64,000 bases of DNA from Micromonospora sp. WMMD1120 (GTDB lineage Bacteria > Actinomycetota > Actinomycetes > Mycobacteriales > Micromonosporaceae): contig NZ_JARUBO010000005.1 in NCBI RefSeq assembly GCF_029626235.1, forward strand, positions 4,310,501 through 4,374,500, written 5' to 3'. The position numbers and the translations under genes are program-made. Positions 58,221-64,000 of the stretch are shown piece after piece. The notes beneath the pieces are model-generated. The model saw nothing but the letters and a program-made list of their open reading frames with translations. It ran no database searches and was not told the DNA's origin. Numbering within the stretch: position 1 is the first letter of the stretch; every line of letters begins with the position of its first letter.

Positions 58221-59242
58221 CCGACCTTTCCGCCTTCATCGCCGGCCTGCCCAAGGTGGAGCTGCACGTGCACCACGTCGGCTCCGCCTCGCCCCGGATC
58301 GTCGCCGAGCTGGCGGCCCGGCACGAGGGCCGCACTCCGGTGCCCGCCGACCCGGAGGCGCTCGCCGACTACTTCGAGTTCCGCGACTTCGCGCACTTCA
58401 TCGAGGTCTACCTGAGCGTGGTGGACCTCATCCGCGACCCGGAGGACGTCTGGCTGCTCACCCACGAGGTGGCCCGGGAGCTGGCCCGTCAGCAGGTCCG
58501 GTACGCGGAGCTGACCATCACCCCGTACTCGCACGTCAGTCGGGGCATTCCCGCGCCCGCGTTCTGCGAGGCCATCGAGGACGCCCGCAAGCGGGCCCTT
58601 GCCGACTTCGGCCTGGACCTGCGCTGGTGCTTCGACATCCCGGGCGAGGCCGGTCTGCCCGCCGCCGAGGAGACGCTGCGCATCGCCCTGGACGAGCGCC
58701 CGGACGGGCTGGTCAGCTTCGGCCTCGGCGGTCCGGAGATCGGCGTGCCCCGGCCGCAGTTCCGGCCCTACTTCGACCAGGCGCGCGCCGCCGGCCTGCG
58801 CTCGGTACCACACGCGGGGGAGACCACCGGGCCGCAGACGATCTGGGACGCCATCAACGAGCTGGGCGCCGAGCGGATCGGGCACGGCATCTCGGCCGCG
58901 CAGGACCCGGAACTGCTCGCGTACCTGGCCGAGCGGCGGATCGGGATGGAGGTCTGCCCGACGTCGAACGTCCGGACCCGGGCCGTGGCCGACCTGGACC
59001 AGCACCCGCTGCCCCGGCTGGTCGAGGCCGGACTTCTGGTCACCATCAACTCCGACGACCCGCCGATGTTCGGCACCACCCTCAACGACGAGTACGCGGT
59101 GGCGGCCCGCCTGCTCGGCGCCGGTCCCGAGGGCCTGGCCGGGCTGGCCCGTAACGCGGTGACCGCGTCCTTCCTCGACGCCGCCGGCAAGCAGCGCATC
59201 ACTGCCGAGATCGACGCGTACCTCGCCGGCGCCGCGCACTGA
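58217..59242 (+). CDS. Adenosine deaminase-like amidohydrolase
   Basis: 341-residue amidohydrolase. Zinc ligands in LHVHHVGSASP (first two His), HAGETTG (His/Glu), GHGISAAQDPE and the NSDDPPMF Asp are all kept, matching the adenosine deaminase family. In actinobacteria such copies may instead deaminate aminodeoxyfutalosine or other purine nucleosides; the sequence alone cannot separate these. GTG overlaps the methyltransferase stop by 4 bp, so the two are coupled. Confidence 0.9.
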   Translation: MTDLSAFIAGLPKVELHVHHVGSASPRIVAELAARHEGRTPVPADPEALADYFEFRDFAHFIEVYLSVVDLIRDPEDVWLLTHEVARELARQQVRYAELTITPYSHVSRGIPAPAFCEAIEDARKRALADFGLDLRWCFDIPGEAGLPAAEETLRIALDERPDGLVSFGLGGPEIGVPRPQFRPYFDQARAAGLRSVPHAGETTGPQTIWDAINELGAERIGHGISAAQDPELLAYLAERRIGMEVCPTSNVRTRAVADLDQHPLPRLVEAGLLVTINSDDPPMFGTTLNDEYAVAARLLGAGPEGLAGLARNAVTASFLDAAGKQRITAEIDAYLAGAAH

Positions 59243-59282
59243 GCCGGTCGGCCGAATCGGGAGAGCGGGGCGGGAGAGCGGG

Positions 59283-59333
59283 GCGCGCGGCGGGAGCGTG
59301 GGTGTGGGGGGACCTGAAACTCCCGCCGCGCGC
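59283..59333. terminator. Bidirectional hairpin between ADA-like gene and histidine kinase gene
   Basis: GCGCGCGGCGGGAG (59283-59296) and CTCCCGCCGCGCGC (59320-59333) pair over 14 bp around a 23-base loop, between convergent genes. Confidence 0.65.
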
Positions 59334-59490
59334 GCGACTCCACCGGCATTGGACGCGTGCGGCGCCCGGCCGGTAGAACTGGTGGGTTCGCGCTGTGATC
59401 CTGTCAGTCCGCCGCCGGTCCGAGGCCGTCGTTAACCCTGATCTAAGGAAGACTTGCGCCGGCCCACAACCGGCGGGTTGGTCGGGCCGG

Positions 59491-60909
59491 TCAGTCGTCG
59501 GTCGGGCGCTGGCGCGGCCAGCGGCGACCGTTGGCCTTCGTCTCCCGGGCCTCGCGGGCCATGCGGCCGACCAACCCGAAGCGACTGACCTGCCGGGGCG
59601 TCGCCTCCGGGTCGGCGAGCAGCATCACCACGCTCGCGCCGCCCAGCCGCGCCCGGTCGATGCTCACCGAGCCGTTCGCCTGCAACGCCACCCGTTTGGC
59701 GATGTCCAGCCCGAGCCCGGTCGAGCCCTGGTCGCTGGCCCCCCGGCGCAGCGCCCGGTCCGGGTTGGCGATGCCGGGACCGGCGTCGTCGACCCGGATC
59801 GCCACGTACCCGTCGCGCCGGGAGACCGCCACCTCGAACGCGGTGCCCTGCGGGGTGTAGCGGAAGACGTTGCCGATCACCGCGTCCAGCGCGGCGGCCA
59901 GCTCGGCGCGTGGCACCGGAGCGGGAATGCGCAGCTGCGCGCCGATCACCCGCTGCGGCCGGTTCTGGTCGCCGGCAAGCGCCGCCCAGAACACCATCCG
60001 GTCCCGGACCACCTCGCTGACGTCGCACATCGCCGGTCCGGCCTCGTGCGCCACCGCCTTGCGGGTGGTCTTGATCAGCACGTCGATCTCGCCCTCCAGG
60101 GTGACGATCGCCTGCCGGATCCGCCGGATGCCCCGCAACCGGTCCAACTCCGCCGGGCTGAACGAGCCCACGCTGGTGTCGTCGGACTCCAACGCCTCCG
60201 CGTCCAGCCGCAGCACCGTCAACGGGGTACGCAGCCGGTGCGACAGGTCCGCCACCAGCTCCCGTTCGTCGGTGCGGGCCGCGTCCAGCCGGTCGGCCAT
60301 CCGGTTGAAGGCGTGCCCGGCCTCGGCCAGCTCGCGGGGACCGGTCGGCTCGACGCGTACCCCCAGATCGCCGTCGCCGACGGCGAGCGCGGCCTGCACG
60401 AGACCCCGGGTCGCGTCCACCGCGCGGGCCGCCACCCGGTCGACCACCAGCACGGCCGCGCCGGCCATCGCCGCACCGACCGCGAACAGCAGCAGCCAGG
60501 TGCCGCCACCGCCCTCGCCGAGCGCCGAATCCGGCAGGAACACCTCGACCACCGCCGTCCGGTCACCGAGGACGACCGGGTCGAGCCGGAGCACGCCGCC
60601 GTCCACGTCGACGATGAGCGACCGCTTGTCGGCGCGGGCCCGGTCCAGGTCGTCGCCGCCGGCCCGACCGGTCGACTCGTCCAGCCCCAACCCGTGCACC
60701 ACGGTCCGGGTGTCGGACCCCTCGGCGCTGGCCACCACCGCCCGTTCGACGACCGCCGGGTCGGTGCTCACCGCCAACGCGCCGGTCACCAGCGCGCTGC
60801 GCCGGGCCGCGTCGGCGATCGCCTCGTCCCGGCTCTGCTCGCGCAGGCTGAGGCCGAGGGGGATGAGGAAGGCGAGCGCGACGAGACTGGACATGCCGGC
60901 CGTGAGCAA
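59491..60909 (-). CDS. Two-component sensor histidine kinase
   Basis: About 472 residues: N-terminal helix, extracytoplasmic sensor (about 30-135), second helix near LLLFAVGAAMAGAAVLVVDR, HAMP, H-box ELVADLSHRLRTPLTVLRLD with phospho-accepting His, N-box ALDAVIGNVFRYTP and G-boxes DAGPGI and STGLGLDIAK. Signal unknown. The start is uncertain: the frame is open well into the response regulator gene; TTG 60909 with GAGGA 11 bases before it, or ATG 60894. The response regulator gene lies immediately upstream. Confidence 0.88.
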   Translation of the reverse strand: MLTAGMSSLVALAFLIPLGLSLREQSRDEAIADAARRSALVTGALAVSTDPAVVERAVVASAEGSDTRTVVHGLGLDESTGRAGGDDLDRARADKRSLIVDVDGGVLRLDPVVLGDRTAVVEVFLPDSALGEGGGGTWLLLFAVGAAMAGAAVLVVDRVAARAVDATRGLVQAALAVGDGDLGVRVEPTGPRELAEAGHAFNRMADRLDAARTDERELVADLSHRLRTPLTVLRLDAEALESDDTSVGSFSPAELDRLRGIRRIRQAIVTLEGEIDVLIKTTRKAVAHEAGPAMCDVSEVVRDRMVFWAALAGDQNRPQRVIGAQLRIPAPVPRAELAAALDAVIGNVFRYTPQGTAFEVAVSRRDGYVAIRVDDAGPGIANPDRALRRGASDQGSTGLGLDIAKRVALQANGSVSIDRARLGGASVVMLLADPEATPRQVSRFGLVGRMAREARETKANGRRWPRQRPTDD

Positions 60910-60923
60910 GGCCAGCGCCGTCC

Positions 60924-61613
60924 TCAGTCCGGTGCCACCAGCCGGAAACCGACCCCCCGCACGGTGCGCAGGTAGCGCGGCTTCGCCGCGGACTCGCCCA
61001 TCTTTCTGCGGAGCCAGTACAGGTGAACGTCGATGGTCTGATCCTCGCCGACCGATGGCTGACGCCATACCTCCTCCAAGAGTTCCCGGCGGGACACCAC
61101 CCGCCCCGGTCGTGCGGCGAGATACGCCAGCAGGTCGAATTCCTTGCGGGTCAGCGCCAGGGGCTCCCCGTCGAGATGGGCGCTGCGCTCGCCGACGTCC
61201 ACCCGGAGCCCGCCGACGCTGTGCACGGCGGGCTGCACGGTCCGACTGGCCCGGCCGGCCCGGCGCAGCACAGTGGTGATCCGCGCGTCCAGGTGCGCCC
61301 CGGTGAACGGCTTGACCATGTAGTCGTCGGCGCCGGCGCGCAGCAGCTTGACCACCGACTGCTCGTCGTCCCGGGCGGTGGCGATGATGATCGGCACGTC
61401 GGTGATGCCACGCAGCATCCGCAGCGCGTCCGAGCCGTCCAGGTCGGGCAGGCCGAGGTCCAGCACCACCAGGTCAGGTGTCTCCGCGGCCACCCGACGC
61501 AGCGCGTCCAACGCCGTACCCACGGCGTGCACGGCGTGCCCCCGGTCGGTGAGGGACCGCAGCATCGCGCCGCGTACGACGTGATCGTCTTCGACCAGGA
61601 GCACGGAGGCCAC
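60924..61613 (-). CDS. OmpR/PhoB-type response regulator
   Basis: 229 residues. Receiver domain with VLLVEDDHVV acidic pair, phospho-acceptor Asp in LVVLDLGLPDLDG and Lys in YMVKPF; C-terminal winged helix with PLALTRKEFDLLAYLAARPG, VSRRELLEEVW and the IDVHLYWLRRKMGE recognition region. It pairs with the histidine kinase just downstream; targets unknown. GTG at 61613 follows AGGAG-type sequence in the leader. Confidence 0.93.
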   Translation of the reverse strand: MASVLLVEDDHVVRGAMLRSLTDRGHAVHAVGTALDALRRVAAETPDLVVLDLGLPDLDGSDALRMLRGITDVPIIIATARDDEQSVVKLLRAGADDYMVKPFTGAHLDARITTVLRRAGRASRTVQPAVHSVGGLRVDVGERSAHLDGEPLALTRKEFDLLAYLAARPGRVVSRRELLEEVWRQPSVGEDQTIDVHLYWLRRKMGESAAKPRYLRTVRGVGFRLVAPD

Positions 61614-61686
61614 GACAAGACCGTACTTGGCCTGGCAAGTTGATCGCGTTGCGACGTGCCTGGGGACGGGGCAAGCTGGTACGACG

Positions 61687-62607
61687 ATGTCGTTCACCCT
61701 GTTCGCCGACTCCCGCCTGGCCCTCGCCCGGGACAGCCTCGCCGGTCTCTCCACCGGCGACGCGCTCGGTGAGCGGTACGCCGGGTCGGTGCCGGCCCCG
61801 GTGGATCTCGGCGCCGACGCGCTACCGCCGGCGCCCTGGGAGTGGACCGACGACACCGAGATGGCCTGCTCGGTCCTCGCCGAGCTGGCCGACTCCGGCG
61901 CCGTCAACCGGGACCGGCTGGCCCTGGCCTTCGCCTCCCGGTGCAGCCCGCGTCGCGGCTATGGAGCAGGTGCGGTGCTGATCCTGCGGCTGATCCGTAG
62001 CGGCACCCCGTGGCCGCTGGCCGCCGCCTCCGCCTTCGACGGCCAGGGCTCCTGCGGCAACGGGGCGGCGATGCGGGTGGGCCCGCTCGGCGCGTACTTC
62101 GCCGACTCGACCACGCGCGCCGCCGCGCAGGCCCGCGCCTCGGCCGAGGTGACGCACGCGCATCCCGAGGGCATCGCCGGCGCGGTCGCGGTGGCCGTCG
62201 CCGCCGCGCTGGCCGCCCGCGCCCGCCTGGACGGGCACCGGCCGGCTCCGGACCGGCTGCTCGCCGGGATCGCCGCCGCGCTGGACCCGGGCACCGAGGT
62301 GCACCGTGGCGTGCACCGGGCGGCCGGGCTGCTCGGCCGGCCGCTGCCCCGGGTGGTGGCGGACCTCGGCAACGGCTCCCGGGTGACCGCCCAGGACACC
62401 GTCGGGTTCACCCTCTGGGTGGCGGCCACCCACCTCGACGACTACCCGGCGGCGATCCAGACCTGCCTGCGGGCCGGCGGGGACGTGGACACCACGGCGG
62501 CCATCGCCGGGGCGGTGGTCGCCGCGTACACGGGTGTCGGCACCCGCGGCGGCGTGCCCGAGGCGTGGCTGTCCGCCCGCGAGCCGCTACCCGCCTGGGC
62601 GCCCTGA
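61687..62607 (+). CDS. ADP-ribosylglycohydrolase family protein
   Basis: 306 residues of the DraG/ARH fold. Metal-binding motifs SLAGLSTGDALGE, WTDDTEMACSVL and GGDVDTTAAIAGAVVAAYTG are all visible. It removes ADP-ribose from modified proteins or nucleic acids, or acts on related O-glycosides. It is divergent from the response regulator gene with 73 bp between. ATG at 61687 lacks a strong ribosome-binding site. Confidence 0.9.
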   Translation: MSFTLFADSRLALARDSLAGLSTGDALGERYAGSVPAPVDLGADALPPAPWEWTDDTEMACSVLAELADSGAVNRDRLALAFASRCSPRRGYGAGAVLILRLIRSGTPWPLAAASAFDGQGSCGNGAAMRVGPLGAYFADSTTRAAAQARASAEVTHAHPEGIAGAVAVAVAAALAARARLDGHRPAPDRLLAGIAAALDPGTEVHRGVHRAAGLLGRPLPRVVADLGNGSRVTAQDTVGFTLWVAATHLDDYPAAIQTCLRAGGDVDTTAAIAGAVVAAYTGVGTRGGVPEAWLSAREPLPAWAP

Positions 62608-62628
62608 CCGGTCCGGCCGGCCCCCGGC

Positions 62629-62708
62629 GTTGATCAACTCGGCTTCCTGGAAGTCGGGCCCTCCGCGCCGAATGGATGCCGCACCTTCCAGAAGCCCGAG
62701 TCGATCAT
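62629..62708. repeat. Intergenic inverted repeat, family C
   Basis: Left part GTTGATCAACTCGGCTTCC-TGGAAG (from 62629) and right part CTTCCAGAAGCCCGAGTCGA-TCATC (to 62708) pair over about 25 positions with a few mismatches and one-base gaps. It sits between convergent genes and covers the stop codon of the YcnI-like gene (62705-62707). It shares the TGATC edge with family B but differs in its arms. Confidence 0.7.
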
Positions 62709-63715
62709 CGAGTAGCGGCCACCGGTTCGGCCGGCGTCGTGGACTGGGCGGCCTTCGTCGGGCTCTCGGCGGCCTTCGTCGGGCTTCCGGCGGGCTCTGC
62801 CGGGCTCTCGGCGGCCTTCGTCGGGCTCTCGGCGGCCTTCGTCGGGCCCTCCGTTCGGCCGGTCACCTCGGCCAGGGTGGCGGGCCTGTCGGTGGCGCCG
62901 GTGACCTCGGCGAGCGCCGCGGCCTCGTTCGGGTCACGTCGACGCAACCGGCTGACCAGCCAACCGATGGCCGCGCCACCGCCCAGCCCGGCGAGCAGGC
63001 CGGCGGCCAGCAGCCCGTCGGCGTTCCCGGACTCCTCGCCGCCGCCGTCCGCACGGCCGGCCGGATCGCCGTTGCCGCCGTTGCCGCCGTCGCCGTTGCC
63101 GCCGGCGGGCGCGCCGCCGGCCGGCGCCCCGGCGGCCGGAGCGCCGTGACCGCCGCCGTGTGCGGCCGGTCCGGCGGCGCCCGGGGCCGCCGGCAGCAGG
63201 GTGAGCGCCGGCGCCCGGCGCGCCCCGCTGGCGTCCGCCCACCGGACGACGGTGCCGTCGGCGTACGTCTGCACGACCTCGAAGGTGAGCCGCTCCACCT
63301 GCGGCAGCGGCCCCATGGACAGCGGCAACCGGGCCGGGCCGGGGCCGATGTCGCCCACCCGGACCCAGGTCACCGCGGTGGTCACCGTGCTCACCCCGGA
63401 GGAGTGCAGGCCGGCCACCGGCTTGTCCAGCTCACGGGAGCTGATCCGGGGCGCCCACCCGTCCACCGACATCGGGTAGACCTCGGCGATCGGCGCGCCG
63501 GCCGGCAGCCTGATCTCCACCTGGGTGGTCTTCGTGCCGGGTCGATCCTCGGCGACGGTGAACTCCAGCCGTACGGCGTCGCCCTGCCTCGCCTCGCTCG
63601 GCGTGGTCGTCACGTCCGCGTGCGCCGTCCCGGGCCAGAGCAGCAACCCGACGGCGGTCAGCGCGGTCACCGCCGCGATCCGCCGTCGGCGCTCGCCGCC
63701 GTGCGTGCTCCCCAT
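62705..63715 (-). CDS. Secreted DUF1775/YcnI-like protein with C-terminal membrane anchor
   Basis: 336 residues: signal peptide (about 1-33), YcnI/DUF1775 domain starting at the processed DVTTTPSEARQGD end (N-terminal His-free, Asp start), a Pro/Gly/Ala-rich linker, one transmembrane helix (GLLAAGLLAGLGGGAAIGWLV), and a cytosolic tail with repeats of S-P-T-K-A-A-E. YcnI proteins are linked to copper handling. I do not see the copper-binding N-terminal His clearly. ATG at 63715 is chosen; no strong ribosome-binding site is seen. Confidence 0.85.
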   Translation of the reverse strand: MGSTHGGERRRRIAAVTALTAVGLLLWPGTAHADVTTTPSEARQGDAVRLEFTVAEDRPGTKTTQVEIRLPAGAPIAEVYPMSVDGWAPRISSRELDKPVAGLHSSGVSTVTTAVTWVRVGDIGPGPARLPLSMGPLPQVERLTFEVVQTYADGTVVRWADASGARRAPALTLLPAAPGAAGPAAHGGGHGAPAAGAPAGGAPAGGNGDGGNGGNGDPAGRADGGGEESGNADGLLAAGLLAGLGGGAAIGWLVSRLRRRDPNEAAALAEVTGATDRPATLAEVTGRTEGPTKAAESPTKAAESPAEPAGSPTKAAESPTKAAQSTTPAEPVAATR

Positions 63716-63903
63716 GTCGTGCCCCCATCCGTGTCCGCGCGGCCGGCACCGGTTTCCGGCCACACCCTCTAGTTCGGCTGTACGGCGGGAAAGGTTCAAC
63801 GCGGCCGGTAGGAAGGTGCCCTTCCGGACCCCGGGTGGGTGGCCCGATAGCATCGGCAGGGGCCGAGGATCGGCGCCGTTTCGTACCGCTTGGAGGAGTC
63901 ACC

Positions 63904-64000
63904 GTGTCCGCACCCCGTACCCCCGCCGTGGCCGACCCCGTCGTCGTCGCCGCCGGGACGACGGCGGCCGACGCGGTGGCCGCGGCCGGACTGCCCGCGA
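63904..64000 (+). CDS. thrS: Threonyl-tRNA synthetase N-terminus (cut by window end)
   Basis: GTG at 63904 with GGAGGAG five bases upstream opens a frame that runs off the edge. The visible 32 codons, VSAPRTPAVADPVVVAAGTT followed by AADAVAAAGLPA, look like the N-terminal TGS-type domain of actinobacterial threonyl-tRNA synthetases. Only the first residues are visible, so the call rests on this resemblance. Confidence 0.5.
   Translation, partial: MSAPRTPAVADPVVVAAGTTAADAVAAAGLPA

Noticed and set aside
1..64000. tRNA, rRNA and tmRNA genes
   Set aside because: I looked for conserved T-loop and rRNA-like stretches and saw none; a covariance-model search would be the decisive check.

Overview
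The window is chromosomal DNA from a very GC-rich, Gram-positive actinobacterium. Codon positions are strongly G/C biased, GTG starts and 1-17 bp gene overlaps are common, and typical actinobacterial families occur (DUF3618, DUF4235, DUF1206, DUF2795, an F420-type LLM oxidoreductase, Ppm1-like GT2). The gene content fits Micromonosporaceae (Micromonospora-like); this is inferred from the sequence alone. No rRNA, tRNA, prophage, insertion sequence or CRISPR array was found. Both ends are cut: a GH9 cellulase on the left (C-terminus missing) and a probable threonyl-tRNA synthetase on the right (only the N-terminus present).

Layout. 1-5.7 kb: secreted GH9 cellulase behind a CebR-type operator, PP2C phosphatase, HrpB helicase, SigB/SigF-type sigma factor. 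6-19 kb: ADC-like protein, phospholipase D-like protein, pirin with a MarR regulator, GNAT, a zinc-finger FBP protein divergent from a TetR regulator, DUF1684, YflT-type stress protein, GH15 hydrolase, phosphodiesterase, FAD oxidoreductase, cation/proton antiporter. 19-30 kb: HAD phosphatase, a PAS-GAF-PP2C-HATPase SpoIIE-like protein, membrane proteins, MFS transporter, and a group of stress-type genes (small acidic protein, SRPBCC, DUF2795, YihY/BrkB, ChaB-Rho). 28.5-34 kb: aldehyde dehydrogenase, CrtI-like oxidoreductase, Ppm1-like GT2, SDR plus SRPBCC. 34.3-43 kb: one tightly packed operon with the enzymes for an ADP-heptose (GmhB fused to a GT9 glycosyltransferase, GmhA, HldE), three further glycosyltransferases, an SDR, and a type IB topoisomerase. 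43-52 kb: AraC regulator, a TetR remnant, RecQ, LLM oxidoreductase, NagZ-like GH3, cysteine desulfurase-like enzyme, lipoprotein. 52-64 kb: DUF1206, MscS-like channel, holin/DUF3618/DUF4235 operon, cold-shock protein, aldo/keto reductase, methyltransferase plus adenosine deaminase-like operon, two-component system, ADP-ribosylglycohydrolase, YcnI-like protein, thrS.

Two patterns tie the region together. First, at least nine sites of the form GTT(T/A)-N15/16-GGG(T/A)A lie just upstream of stress-type genes and of the heptose operon. They match SigB/SigF-class promoters, and a sigma factor of that class is encoded at 4908-5732; the SpoIIE-like phosphatase/kinase at 19740-21866 is a plausible upstream switch. 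Second, several gene 3' flanks carry intergenic inverted repeats in at least three arm families, and four of them sit directly beside G/C-only low-complexity tracts.

The most interesting locus is the heptose operon. ADP-heptose is the classic LPS inner-core precursor, but this organism should have no LPS, so the product (cell-wall glycan, glycolipid or secreted metabolite) is unknown. Start codons were re-chosen from ribosome-binding sites and context in many cases; these choices are stated per entry.
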